64,000 nt of DNA from Singulisphaera acidiphila DSM 18658 (GTDB taxonomy: Bacteria; Planctomycetota; Planctomycetia; Isosphaerales; Isosphaeraceae): positions 9,186,744-9,250,743 of the forward strand of contig NC_019892.1 of assembly GCF_000242455.2 (NCBI RefSeq). Direction: 5' to 3'. A program made the position numbers and the translations under genes. The notes beneath the pieces are model-generated. The model did no database searches. It had not been told where the DNA came from and saw only the letters and a list, made by a program, of their open reading frames with translations. Shown one piece after another: positions 53,636 through 62,528 of the stretch. The stretch's first letter is position 1; each line of letters starts with the position of its first letter.

Positions 53636-54865
53636 ATGGAGATTGAGCAAGGCGTCCGTGTGTCGGGAGCCGAGGATGGATTGGCGTCTCTCGGGAGCGA
53701 TCGGCTTCTTGGGGCCTTGATGGCTGCGGTCTTGCTCAGCTCGATCTTGGGAGCGGTGTTGCTCGCCGTCCGGGATCCATTGGCGGCGGTCATCATCTTC
53801 ACATCAGTAGCCCTGATCATCGCTGGCCTGACGCTGGTCACAAGCCGTTGGGCAAGCCAGCGTGACGCCTTGCTCCAGACCTTGGCAATCGCCGTGGAAC
53901 GCGGGATACCGCTGGCCACAGCGATCGAGGCGCTGGGAGAATCGCACCGCGGCCGATCGAGGCGACGCCTCCTGGCCCTGACGCGTTTACTCCAGGAGGG
54001 GGCGCCGCTCCCCCAGGCCCTGGCGCTGGTACCGGGAATCTTACCGCGCGATGCGGAGATTTCGATCGGCGTGGGCTGGGCAACCGACCGACTGGCAGGT
54101 GCGATCGGTGAGGCGACGGACCCCAAAACGGCGGAGCGGGTCGCGCGGGCCGCCTTCGTCCCCCGGCTCGCCTACTTCGCAACCATCCTCTTAATGATGA
54201 AACTGATCATTTGCTTTGTTCTTTATTTTATTTTCCCAAAATTCGAAGCCATCTTCGCCGACTTCGGCCTTGAACTCCCCCGGTTCACAGTGGCCGTCAT
54301 CACGGCAAGCCACTGGTTGATGGCGTGGGGCTGGCCGATCCTTGTACTGATGACGATCTGTGAATTGACATTGGCGGTGATTCTCCCGCTTTCGCTGATG
54401 GGTTGGTGGAAGCCCAACTTCTTCTGGATCGACCGCTTGTTCCGGTCGCGGCATACGGCGCCGGTGCTTCGGGCTTTGGCCTGGGGGGTGGAGGGGGGCA
54501 AGTCGCTTTCTTCGGGGATCGCGATCCTGATTCGGTATTACCCGACGGGGTGGGTGCATAATCGTCTGGCGCTGACGCTCCACGACCTCAGCGACGGAAT
54601 CGATTGTTGGGAGTCACTGAGGAACCGGGGCCTGATCGGTCCGGCCGACGCGGCAATTCTGGAATCGGCCAGCCGGGTGGGAAACTTGCCCTGGGCCTTG
54701 AGAGAAGCCGCCGCCGGGGCCGCGCGACGATCCTCACTCCGCCTTCAAAGGTGGATCCAGATCCTTTCCACCCTGGTCTATCTGGCCCTGGGAGTCTTGG
54801 TCCTCGTTGTGACCGCCGCCTTCATCTCGCCGCTGTTCCTCATCATCGAGCGGCTGGCGGGATAA
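53636..54865 (+). CDS. Type II secretion system F-family (GspF/PilC-like) membrane protein
   Basis: A 409-residue protein with GGAG upstream of ATG 53636. Two N-terminal helices (LMAAVLLSSILGAVLLAV, AVIIFTSVALIIAGLTLV) precede a first T2SF domain (LLQTLAIAVERGIPLATAIE, LTRLLQEGAPLPQALALVPG), a membrane segment (YFATILLMMKLIICFVLYFI), then a second T2SF domain (APVLRALAWGVEGGKSLSSG, AAILESASRVGNLPWALREA) and a final helix. GspF/PilC proteins form the inner-membrane platform on which pseudopilins are assembled. The other secretion genes are not in the window, but the DUF1559 and other prepilin-like substrates of planctomycetes would need such a platform. Confidence 0.85.
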   Translation: MEIEQGVRVSGAEDGLASLGSDRLLGALMAAVLLSSILGAVLLAVRDPLAAVIIFTSVALIIAGLTLVTSRWASQRDALLQTLAIAVERGIPLATAIEALGESHRGRSRRRLLALTRLLQEGAPLPQALALVPGILPRDAEISIGVGWATDRLAGAIGEATDPKTAERVARAAFVPRLAYFATILLMMKLIICFVLYFIFPKFEAIFADFGLELPRFTVAVITASHWLMAWGWPILVLMTICELTLAVILPLSLMGWWKPNFFWIDRLFRSRHTAPVLRALAWGVEGGKSLSSGIAILIRYYPTGWVHNRLALTLHDLSDGIDCWESLRNRGLIGPADAAILESASRVGNLPWALREAAAGAARRSSLRLQRWIQILSTLVYLALGVLVLVVTAAFISPLFLIIERLAG

Positions 54866-54983
54866 AACAAGTCGTGCAACCGACAAAAGAAAGCCCCATT
54901 CTCACACACGCTTATTATTTTGGAAGAGACGGAGTGAACGCTGCGAGCGTCGATTGAACGAACGGTATCCTACCAACGCAAGC

Positions 54984-55031
54984 AGCCCCGGGAAGAAGGC
55001 AGTCGTTGGGACTGCTCCTCTTCCCGGGGCT
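54984..55031. terminator. Long convergent hairpin
   Basis: AGCCCCGGGAAGA pairs with TCTTCCCGGGGCT, with an inner stem GCAGTC/GACTGC. It lies between the convergent GspF-like and PEP-CTERM genes. There is no T-run on either side. Confidence 0.65.
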
Positions 55032-55097
55032 GGGATCGTTCTCGCCGCCGGCCAAAACCCAGGAGCGGGACGCTCACTGGCTCACGGGGCGCTTAGC

Positions 55098-55709
55098 TTA
55101 GCGAGACAAAGCCTTGCGGTTTCTGCGGGCCAGACCCACTCCGGCGAGGCCGATCGCGAAGATGGCGAGCGTGCTCGGCTCGGGGACTTCCTGGCCAAGC
55201 AAGGGGCCGACGTAGGCGAACAACTGGGTCGAGCCGCCATTGATTCCCTGGGGCGCGAGTTGGACGGGGCCGATCATCTGGAAATTGCTCAGCGTGAACG
55301 GCAAAGGGGTGTCGCCGCTCTGAGTGATCGAGGTGAAGGCCAAAAGCACGTCCGAGAACCCGTTCCCGGTGATGGTCCCATTCAGGACGCCGGTGACCGA
55401 AACGTGGCTCCACGGGAACATTCCGCCGGGGCCCGGGAACGCAACGTCGAGCGAGAACGGGACGGCGTTGATCACCTGCGTCGTGCCTTCCGGCAAGGAG
55501 GCGATCTTCAGAGTTCCCAGATTGATGACGCCCGGGGTCAGCACCGAGCCAGTGTTGCCGGTGAAGCTGATGGGGCCGCTGGCTCCACCGAGGAAGCCGG
55601 TCGTCCCGTATTGGAGGGGCTGCGAGATGGGGGACGCCTCGGTCGTCGTGGCGATCCATCCGCCGAGCGTCAGAGCCAACATCAGGGTGTGAAGTCTGGA
55701 CAGTCGCAA
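55098..55709 (-). CDS. PEP-CTERM protein A
   Basis: A 203-residue exported protein. The best start is a TTG at 55709, because CAGGAG lies eight bases before it and the signal peptide (RLHTLMLALTLGGWIATTTE) follows at once. The body is all-beta: GTLKIASLPEGTTQVINAVP, VTGVLNGTITGNGFSDVLLA. The C-terminus is a clear PEP-CTERM sorting signal: VPEPSTLAIFAIGLAGVGLA with the basic tail RRNRK. It shares the pattern LG-x-(F/K)-(Q/I)-VA-x-LP-x-G-TT and LNGTITG with protein B upstream, so the two are paralogues. Likely an exosortase-dependent surface or matrix protein. Confidence 0.85.
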   Translation of the reverse strand: MRLSRLHTLMLALTLGGWIATTTEASPISQPLQYGTTGFLGGASGPISFTGNTGSVLTPGVINLGTLKIASLPEGTTQVINAVPFSLDVAFPGPGGMFPWSHVSVTGVLNGTITGNGFSDVLLAFTSITQSGDTPLPFTLSNFQMIGPVQLAPQGINGGSTQLFAYVGPLLGQEVPEPSTLAIFAIGLAGVGLARRNRKALSR

Positions 55710-55734
55710 GGTGAAACTCCTGGAAATCCGATGT

Positions 55735-56157
55735 TCAAATAGGGTCGGAAACACATGATGCGAACGCCCGCGAGCGGGGATCGATCGCAAGGACTGTCTT
55801 GCCTGAACGGCGCCCCACGCGGGGCCGGCGGGCCAAGTCCAGTTCGCCCTGCTGCGCCGTGGACACGGCGGGCGTGGCGGGTTCAGCGACGGCATTCCTC
55901 ATGCGGAAACGGATCAGGCGACCCTCTTCGGCCGAGGCGGATGCCAGACTCGATACGCCCTCGTTGCCGATGGCATCGAGTGCGAGAAACGATCCGTGAG
56001 CCGAGCGAACGAAGCAACGGCCGGTTTGCGTCACCGGACCGTTCGCCTCAACAGGTTGAAAAATCTCAAGCGGGGTCGATCCGAAACCGTCGAGGCACAC
56101 CGGAAAGGCGAACGTCGGCGAAAAGCAGTCGTTGGTGTGGAGCAACACGCGACACAT
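55735..56157 (-). CDS. Hypothetical protein between the PEP-CTERM genes
   Basis: A 140-residue frame on the same strand as its neighbours, from ATG 56157 (MCRVLLHTNDCFSPTFAF). It includes VTQTGRCFVRSAHGSFLALD and a basic, Arg-rich end. I recognise no domain, signal peptide or strong ribosome site. It starts just after the terminator of protein B, so it would need its own promoter, and it could equally be the untranslated leader of protein A. Confidence 0.3.
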   Translation of the reverse strand: MCRVLLHTNDCFSPTFAFPVCLDGFGSTPLEIFQPVEANGPVTQTGRCFVRSAHGSFLALDAIGNEGVSSLASASAEEGRLIRFRMRNAVAEPATPAVSTAQQGELDLARRPRVGRRSGKTVLAIDPRSRAFASCVSDPI

Positions 56158-56208
56158 ATCGGATCTCACGGTGCCTGAGCAAGCAAGTCGGCTTGGGTTT
56201 GTTTGGAG

Positions 56209-56235
56209 GAAAAAGCCCCTCGAACTGGAGGGGCT
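56209..56235 (-). terminator. Rho-independent terminator after PEP-CTERM protein B
   Basis: On the minus strand AGCCCCT-loop-AGGGGCT is followed directly by TTTTTCC. It is about 40 bases past the stop of protein B and separates the two PEP-CTERM transcription units. Confidence 0.75.
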
Positions 56236-56273
56236 GCGGGACCTTTTTGCTCTAGTAGGGACGAGGCGAGCGA

Positions 56274-56909
56274 TCAAGCAGCCCGCCGGGTGCGAACCCG
56301 GTGACGAACCCCAAGGCCGGCCAAGGTGGTCAGGAAGAGAGCGATCGAGGCCGGTTCGGGAACGCGAACCTCGGTGTTCAGGTAAGCCTGGGCCGAAGCG
56401 TGACCGTTGTTGGTCGTCGAGGGCACCAGCGACAACGGATTGTCGGTGAAGCTCAACGTGTTGAGGAAATTGCCGGTCAGGAACGTGGGGTTCGTGAGCG
56501 GGTCGAACTTCGCCACCACGGACGACTGGCTGGCACCGGTGATGGTTCCGTTCAGAGTGCCGCTGATCTGGAACGGCGTATCGTTGGGATTGGGAACCTC
56601 ACCATTCACCGAGTTGGCCAGGAACGTGATATGGAAGGGCGTATTCACATAGGTCGTCGACCCACCGGATGGCAACGCGGCCACCTGGAAATCGCCAAGG
56701 CTGAACGCCGACGGCGAATTGAACTGGTTGGAGGTCACCGGAATGAAGCTAATCACCCCAGGACCACTCACACCGGTCGAATCGATCGACCCCGAGGTGC
56801 TGTAATTGATGAGGGCATCCGCTCGCCCGTTCGTGGCTGCGAAGCTGACCAGAGCCAGAGCCAAGACACCAGCCCGCAACCCGGTCGACTGACATGACAT
56901 GCGCATCAT
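56274..56909 (-). CDS. PEP-CTERM protein B
   Basis: A 211-residue exported protein. AGGAGG lies just before two adjacent ATGs (56909 and 56906); the second has the better spacing. The signal peptide is LRAGVLALALVSFAATNGRA. The body is beta-rich with FSLGDFQVAALPSGGSTTYV, FQISGTLNGTITGASQSSVV and a Ser/Asn-rich part. The C-terminus is a PEP-CTERM signal, VPEPASIALFLTTLAGLGV with the basic tail RHRVRTRR. It is a paralogue of protein A and ends at its own terminator. Confidence 0.85.
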   Translation of the reverse strand: MMRMSCQSTGLRAGVLALALVSFAATNGRADALINYSTSGSIDSTGVSGPGVISFIPVTSNQFNSPSAFSLGDFQVAALPSGGSTTYVNTPFHITFLANSVNGEVPNPNDTPFQISGTLNGTITGASQSSVVAKFDPLTNPTFLTGNFLNTLSFTDNPLSLVPSTTNNGHASAQAYLNTEVRVPEPASIALFLTTLAGLGVRHRVRTRRAA

Positions 56910-57434
56910 TATCCTCCTGAATTGATTGTCGCGCTCGAGCGACTTCGCCGAACTCAGAACCGGGCTACCATCGCTCGACGGTTCGCCCCAACCATTTAGG
57001 GCGATGCCCTGCACCGAGGTCTCCTACGATGGGAATGACACGTCCGATTCCCATTCACTTCGCACGGCCCAAGAACAACTCGAGCCTAGCCATTCCCCCA
57101 CGCCCCCAAAAAAAGGCGTACGGGTCAGGTCCGCGGGTGATGGTCGGTAGCGTGACCGAACCCAAGGGACGACGACATGTGGGGTTTGAGGATGATGATT
57201 GCAAGAGGTGTGTTCATTACCCGGCCTCCGTGCCTGGTCATGTCAGGCGTGCCCTTAGTTTCGTTGTGTGAAACCTCGGAGCGATTCCGAACGAGAGGGA
57301 ATTTAACCCAACCCCACCCGGCTGTAAACCGGAATCTTTCAAAAAATGCCGGATTACGCTCAAGTTCATCGCCGAGAATTCAGAGAAGCGTGCGGCCACC
57401 CACGGACCTCCTCCGTCAAAGACACCCCAAACCC
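56910..57434. other. Intergenic stretch, no gene supported
   Basis: About 525 bases between priA and PEP-CTERM protein B, both on the minus strand. Short frames here lack support. It probably carries the priA 3' region and the protein B promoter. Confidence 0.45.
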
Positions 57435-59735
57435 TCAGAGCAAGTTGACCGGATCGACGTCAATCGCCAACTCCACCTCGCCCGGCGGGGCGATGCTCGG
57501 CGCCACCGCCTGCAAGAGCGTCTGTAATGGGCGTGGTGATTCGCTCCGCAACCGGAGATGGTAGCGATAGAGGTTGCGAATCTTGGAGATCGGCGTGGGG
57601 GCCGGGCCATGCATGGTCACGCCCGGCAGGGCGGCAGCCTTCAGGGTTTCCAATAGCTCATTCATAAATGTACGAACCTGAGGTTCATCGGGACCTCGAC
57701 CGATCAACCGAACCAGGCGTCCGAACGGCGGCATGCCAAACCGCTGGCGCTCGGGTAGCTCGCAGGCGACGAACCCCTCGTAATCATGGCGTGAGGCGCA
57801 GTCGATGGCGTAGTGGTCGGGGGCGAAGGTCTGCACCAGGACCCGGCCCGGGCGATCGCCTCGACCCGTTCGACCGGCCACCTGCGCCACGAGTTGGAAC
57901 GTCCGCTCGGCCGCGCGAAAGTCGGGCATGTGCAGCGCCGTGTCGGCGTTGACCACGCCCACGAGGGTCACGTTCGGAAAGTCGAGCCCCTTGGCGATCA
58001 TCTGCGTGCCCAGCAGGATCTTGATCTCCCCCGAGCGGAACGCCGCGAGCACCTGCTCGTGGCTCCCCGGCGTCCGCATCGTGTCCGAGTCCATCCGCCG
58101 CGAGACGGAGTCGGGGAAGGCCATCTCCACCTCGCGTTCCAGTCGCTCGGTGCCAATCCCTCCATAATGCAGGTTGGGCGCCTGGCAATTCGGACACGCT
58201 GAAGGACGCGGGCGCTCCGCATCGCACGTATGGCAGATCAAGAGCCTGCGTCCCTTATGATAGGTCAAGGCAACGTCGCAGGCATGACACTTGAGAACCT
58301 GGTTACATCGCGGGTTAGGGCAAATTACAAAGGTATGGAATCCACGACGATTGAGCAGGAGCATGACCTGGCCGTCGTCCTTGAGCGCGGCGATCATCGC
58401 CTGGCGGAGCGGCTCACTCAGCCCCCCCAAGGGAAGCCGTTCGTGGCTCAGGTCGATCAGCTCGACCTTGGGCATCGGCCTCGCCCCCACCCGCTCCATC
58501 ATCGGCAGGCGGACGTAGCGGCCGAGCTCGGCGTTCCGCCAGGTCTCCAGGGCCGGCGTGGCCGAACCCAGGAGGATCGGGATCCGTTCGAGCTGCGCGC
58601 GCTTCACGGCCACGTCTCGGGCGTGATACCGCGGGGTCGTCTCCTGCTTGAAGGTACTCTCGTGCTCTTCATCGATGACGATCAGGCCGAGCCGACGGGC
58701 CGGCGCGAAGACGGCCGAGCGGGCACCGACGATTACCTGGACCTCGCCGGCGGCGATGCTCCGCCAATGCCGGTGCCGCTCGGCGTCGCTCAGGTGGCTG
58801 TGGAGGACGGCGATCTTGCCGAACCGACGGCGAAACCGGCGGATCGTCTGGGGCGTCAGGCTGATTTCGGGGACCAGGACGATCGCCTCGCGCCCCCGCG
58901 CCATGACGCGTTCGATGGCGCTCAGGTAGACCTCGGTCTTGCCGCTACCGGTGACCCCATGGATCAGGAAGGTCGCGAACTCGTCCCCCTCGAGCGCGGG
59001 GGTCATGGCGGCCATCACCGCCGTCTGCTCGACGGTGAGCGCAGGGATCGGCTTCGCATCGGAGTCATCGCCGAGCGCGGCCGACGACGAGGCGTTGAAC
59101 GCGTCCTTGGGGAGTCGACGCCTGACCGTGTTGACGTATCCGCGCTGGCGTAGGGCCGTGATCGGGCCGGACGCGCACTTCGCCAGCCGGCAAAGGTCCG
59201 CGATCGTCAACGGCTCGTCCGACCGGCAGAGGACTGCCAGCGCCTCGGCCTGCTTGGTGGGAAGTTCCAGCGTCTCGAGCGACTTGCGAATCTCGTCAGG
59301 GACCGTCAGAAAGGTCCCCACCCTCGTCCCCGCCTGATTCTTGACGCCGGCCGGCACCACCGCATCAAGAGCCTGACCCCACGAACAGGCATAATAACCG
59401 GCCATCCAGCGCGTCAGCTCGAGCATCGCCGCGTTGATCAGCGGAGGATCGTCGAGAACGTCAAGGACCTCCTTGACCCGGCTCGGATCGATCCCCGAGG
59501 GGGCCTCGGCATCAATGCGAACGCAGTAACCGACCGCCGGCTTGTTGCCTCGCCCCAAAGGGACCCGGACCCGTTGGCCCGGCCGGACCACCTCTTCCAG
59601 CCGCGCAGGGACCCGATAGCTGAAGATCTGATCGATCGGCCGGTTGAAGACGATGCCCGCGTACGGGCCGTCGGCATCAGTGCCCGCCTCGTCGGCGAAC
59701 CAGTCCGCCTGGCGTTTGCCGTTGACAAGGCTCAT
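57435..59735 (-). CDS. priA: Primosomal protein N', replication-restart helicase
   Basis: A 766-residue superfamily 2 helicase that binds stalled forks and reloads the replicative helicase. The N-terminal DNA-binding domain (IVFNRPIDQIFSYRVPARLE, GQRVRVPLGRGNKPAVGYCV) is followed by Walker A (HGVTGSGKTEVYLSAIE), Walker B (VIDEEHESTFKQETTPRYHA), the zinc cluster with four CxxC-type pairs (CPNPRCNQVLKCHACDVAL, CHTCDAERPRPSACPNC), and helicase motifs LGTQMIAKGLDFPNVTLVG and QVAGRTGRGDRPG. Length and order are those of complete PriA. It is divergent from nadD with 109 bases between the starts. Confidence 0.97.
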   Translation of the reverse strand: MSLVNGKRQADWFADEAGTDADGPYAGIVFNRPIDQIFSYRVPARLEEVVRPGQRVRVPLGRGNKPAVGYCVRIDAEAPSGIDPSRVKEVLDVLDDPPLINAAMLELTRWMAGYYACSWGQALDAVVPAGVKNQAGTRVGTFLTVPDEIRKSLETLELPTKQAEALAVLCRSDEPLTIADLCRLAKCASGPITALRQRGYVNTVRRRLPKDAFNASSSAALGDDSDAKPIPALTVEQTAVMAAMTPALEGDEFATFLIHGVTGSGKTEVYLSAIERVMARGREAIVLVPEISLTPQTIRRFRRRFGKIAVLHSHLSDAERHRHWRSIAAGEVQVIVGARSAVFAPARRLGLIVIDEEHESTFKQETTPRYHARDVAVKRAQLERIPILLGSATPALETWRNAELGRYVRLPMMERVGARPMPKVELIDLSHERLPLGGLSEPLRQAMIAALKDDGQVMLLLNRRGFHTFVICPNPRCNQVLKCHACDVALTYHKGRRLLICHTCDAERPRPSACPNCQAPNLHYGGIGTERLEREVEMAFPDSVSRRMDSDTMRTPGSHEQVLAAFRSGEIKILLGTQMIAKGLDFPNVTLVGVVNADTALHMPDFRAAERTFQLVAQVAGRTGRGDRPGRVLVQTFAPDHYAIDCASRHDYEGFVACELPERQRFGMPPFGRLVRLIGRGPDEPQVRTFMNELLETLKAAALPGVTMHGPAPTPISKIRNLYRYHLRLRSESPRPLQTLLQAVAPSIAPPGEVELAIDVDPVNLL

Positions 59736-59844
59736 GAGCCCACCCTAACGTCTCGAGAAACAACGATCACCACTTCACCCGATTTCTGCACGCCCGTCCA
59801 CAAGAAACCCGCGGACCCGCGATTCCAAAGAAGGTCATTCAACC

Positions 59845-60456
59845 ATGCGACTAGGGCTGTTCGGAGGGACATTTGACCCGATCCATCTGGGGCATCTGAT
59901 CTTGGCGGAGAAATGCCGCGAGGCGTGCCGGCTCGACCGCGTCTGGTTCGTTGTCGCCGGCGCTCCGCCCCACAAGCCGGGCGATCGGACGACCGTCGCC
60001 CACCGCCTCGAGATGGCCCGGATCGCCGTGGCCGGCCACCCCGCCTTTGAAGTTTCCGAAATCGAGGCCAACCGCCCAGGCCCCCACTATAGCGTCGAGA
60101 CCCTCGAAGCCGTCCACGCGGAACGCCCCAACGACGACCTCTTCTTCCTGATCGGAGCGGACAGCCTCGCCGACCTCCCCTACTGGCGCGAGCCCGCCCG
60201 GATCGCACAACTGGCGACCGTGGTCGTGGTCAACCGCCCCGGCATCGACCTGACCGCCGAGACGAGTCTCCCGGATTTCGGTCCCGAGGCGAAACCGTTG
60301 GTCTCGGTCACGATCCCGCCGATCGGGATCGCCTCGCACGACCTGCGCCAGAGCCGGGCCGACGGCCGGAGCATCCGCTATCAGGTCCCCCGTGGAGTCG
60401 AGGCCTACATCGAAGCCCAAGGGCTTTACCAACGCAGGGCAACCCCCCAACAATGA
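59845..60456 (+). CDS. nadD: Nicotinate-nucleotide adenylyltransferase
   Basis: A 203-residue enzyme converting nicotinate mononucleotide plus ATP to deamido-NAD. It has the nucleotidyltransferase GGTFDPIHLGHL motif (HxGH) at residues 7-18, then VWFVVAGAPPHKPGDRTTVA, HYSVETLEAV, LFFLIGADSLADLPYWREPA and the second nucleotide motif ISSTxxR in variant form (GIASHDLRQSRADGRSIRYQ). It starts at ATG 59845, and its final codons overlap a longer, unlikely start for the Uma2 gene. Housekeeping gene of NAD synthesis. Confidence 0.96.
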   Translation: MRLGLFGGTFDPIHLGHLILAEKCREACRLDRVWFVVAGAPPHKPGDRTTVAHRLEMARIAVAGHPAFEVSEIEANRPGPHYSVETLEAVHAERPNDDLFFLIGADSLADLPYWREPARIAQLATVVVVNRPGIDLTAETSLPDFGPEAKPLVSVTIPPIGIASHDLRQSRADGRSIRYQVPRGVEAYIEAQGLYQRRATPQQ

Positions 60457-60530
60457 TGGGAAGAGGGTCAATCGATAGCACAGCCGGACGACCCCTTCGC
60501 CCAATCCTTGGCAATACCGGAACGACCGCC

Positions 60531-61202
60531 ATGAGCACCCAGACTCGAGGTCCGTCCCAGAAACAGATCGTCTACCCCGATAGCGACGGTCAGCCGATGG
60601 CAGAGAACACACTCCAGTTTGAATGGATCACGACGATCAAAGGAGGGCTCGATACCGTCTTTCGGGACGACCCGAATGTCTTCGTCGCGGGGGACTTGCT
60701 CTGGTATCCCGTCGAGGGGGACAACACGATCCGCACCGCCCCCGACGCCCTGGTGGTCATCGGCCGCCCCAAGGGCTACCGCGGCTCCTATCAGCAATGG
60801 CAGGAAGCGGGTATTCCCCCACAAGTCGTCTTCGAGGTGCTCTCTCCGGGCAATCGGCTGGGGGAGATGAGCCGCAAATTCCGGTTTTACGAACGGTACG
60901 GGGTCGAGGAATACTATGTCTACGACCCCGACCGCATCGAGTTGACCGGTTGGATCCGCAAGGGGGCGGAGTTGGACGAGATCCCGGCCATGGACGGTTG
61001 GATCAGCCCTCGCCTGGCCATTCGGTTCGAACTGGCCGATGACACGATGCGGATCTACGGACCCGACCAGCGGCCGTTCGCCACGTACCTCGAACTGGCA
61101 GAGCAGCGGGACGAGGCTGCGCAACAACGAGATGCCGAGCGGCTTCGGGCGGATCGTCTAACTGCACAGCTTAGGGCATTGGGGATCGAGCCGGAGCGTT
61201 AA
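60531..61202 (+). CDS. Uma2-family (DUF820) putative restriction-type nuclease
   Basis: A 223-residue protein from ATG 60531. The Uma2 core is a PD-(D/E)xK fold: TAPDALVVIGRPKGYRGSYQ holds the Asp, PPQVVFEVLSPGNRLGEMSR the Glu with surrounding residues, and RFYERYGVEEYYVYDPD the last strand. The usual middle Lys position is not obvious. The C-terminus (ELAEQRDEAAQQRDAERLRA) is a coiled coil. Uma2 genes are very abundant in planctomycetes and cyanobacteria. Their biological role is not established, and no methylase or toxin partner is adjacent here. Confidence 0.88.
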   Translation: MSTQTRGPSQKQIVYPDSDGQPMAENTLQFEWITTIKGGLDTVFRDDPNVFVAGDLLWYPVEGDNTIRTAPDALVVIGRPKGYRGSYQQWQEAGIPPQVVFEVLSPGNRLGEMSRKFRFYERYGVEEYYVYDPDRIELTGWIRKGAELDEIPAMDGWISPRLAIRFELADDTMRIYGPDQRPFATYLELAEQRDEAAQQRDAERLRADRLTAQLRALGIEPER

Positions 61203-61406
61203 GCAAAGTTCGCGAGGTATGCTGCCCAGGCAGGCTAAACCGGCCGTTTGCGGGGTAATACCACCGTCCTATCCTACCTTGTTCGCCCTGATCCTAGGCG
61301 AGTTGAGAACCGTGATTTTGGGCCTCATCCCCGCCGCGGAACCGGTCGATACGGGAATGGTGAGCCGGTTACGGATGGCCAGAAAGACTTGGTTTTGAGG
61401 ACGAAG

Positions 61407-62198
61407 ATGGCGCCAGCAACAACACACCAGACGCCGGCAGCGGTCTCGGAAGAGGTTGAGGCCCTGCGCCGCCAGTTGGTCGCGTTGCAGAGGGTGAGCA
61501 GCCTCGGGGTCCTGGCCGGTGGGATCTGCCATGAGTTGAACAACGCGCTCACGCCGATTCTGAACTACGCCAAGCTCGGTCTTCGCAACCCTGACCCCGC
61601 GTTTCGGCAGCGGGCCTTCGAGAAGATCCTCGAGGCTGGACAGCGAGCGTCGGCTATTTCCGGCGGGGTGCTCGGCGTGGCCCGTCCTCGGGCCGATCGC
61701 CGCGAGCCGACCGACCTCATCCGGCTGACCAAAGAGGTGACCCTACTCGTGGGCAAGGACCTGTCACGCCACCGGGTCCACCTCGATTTCCAGGCCGTCG
61801 GCCGACCGCACGCCCGGGTCAACCCCGCGCAGATCCAGCAAGTCCTCCTGAACCTGATGATCAACGCCCGCCAGGCGATGCCTGAGGGGGGCACGCTCCG
61901 GGTCCGGGTCGGCGAGGATGCCTCGGGCCGGATTGCCGAGTTGAGCGTGGCCGACACCGGGGTCGGCATCGCCCCGGCCGACCTGCGGCGGATCTTCGAA
62001 CCCTTCTTCACGACCAAAACCGGGCCCGACGCTTCAGGCCAAGGGGGGACCGGCCTGGGCCTCTCGGTCTGCCGCGATATCGTGGAGTCGCACCACGGCC
62101 GCCTCCGCGCGGAGAGCCGGCTCGGCCAGGGGACCAGTTTCACCCTTCGCCTCCCGGTCTGCCCCGCACCCGCCTCTGCCAAGCAAGGGGTCGCCTGA
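61407..62198 (+). CDS. Soluble sensor histidine kinase
   Basis: A 263-residue kinase from ATG 61407, with GAGG upstream. An N-terminal coiled coil (EEVEALRRQLVALQRVSSLG) leads to the H-box, LAGGICHELNNALTPILNY. It is followed by the ATPase domain: N-box LLNLMINARQAMPEGG, G1 ADTGVGIAPADLRRIFEPFF, and G2 GGTGLGLSVCRDIVESHHGR. There is no membrane segment and no PAS or GAF input domain, so the signal must come through a partner. No response regulator is adjacent. The type resembles NtrB-like orphan kinases. Confidence 0.9.
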   Translation: MAPATTHQTPAAVSEEVEALRRQLVALQRVSSLGVLAGGICHELNNALTPILNYAKLGLRNPDPAFRQRAFEKILEAGQRASAISGGVLGVARPRADRREPTDLIRLTKEVTLLVGKDLSRHRVHLDFQAVGRPHARVNPAQIQQVLLNLMINARQAMPEGGTLRVRVGEDASGRIAELSVADTGVGIAPADLRRIFEPFFTTKTGPDASGQGGTGLGLSVCRDIVESHHGRLRAESRLGQGTSFTLRLPVCPAPASAKQGVA

Positions 62199-62528
62199 TC
62201 ACGCGGAGCCGGACCACGCCTACGCCCCGTCACACCCGAGTTTGCCAGGGCAAATTCGTAGCCGATCCGCGTGAAAGTGCTTCCCGCCAGGCGAAACTCC
62301 CCCCCAAATCACGATGAAATCACCTCTTTTCATCAGCGATCACCAAGGCAAAAGGCTCGAGGTCACGCCGATCAACGCGGGCCAGGGCCTGTTCGACGAC
62401 AACGACTCTGTGACGAAATCAAGGGTTGTCACCCTCGTCGTCCCTGGCCTCAGCCAAACAATCTCGGTAGCCTGGGGGCCTGGCGTAATGGCGAGGCTTT
62501 CCGGGTGATTGGCAGTGGAGGTTCGAAA

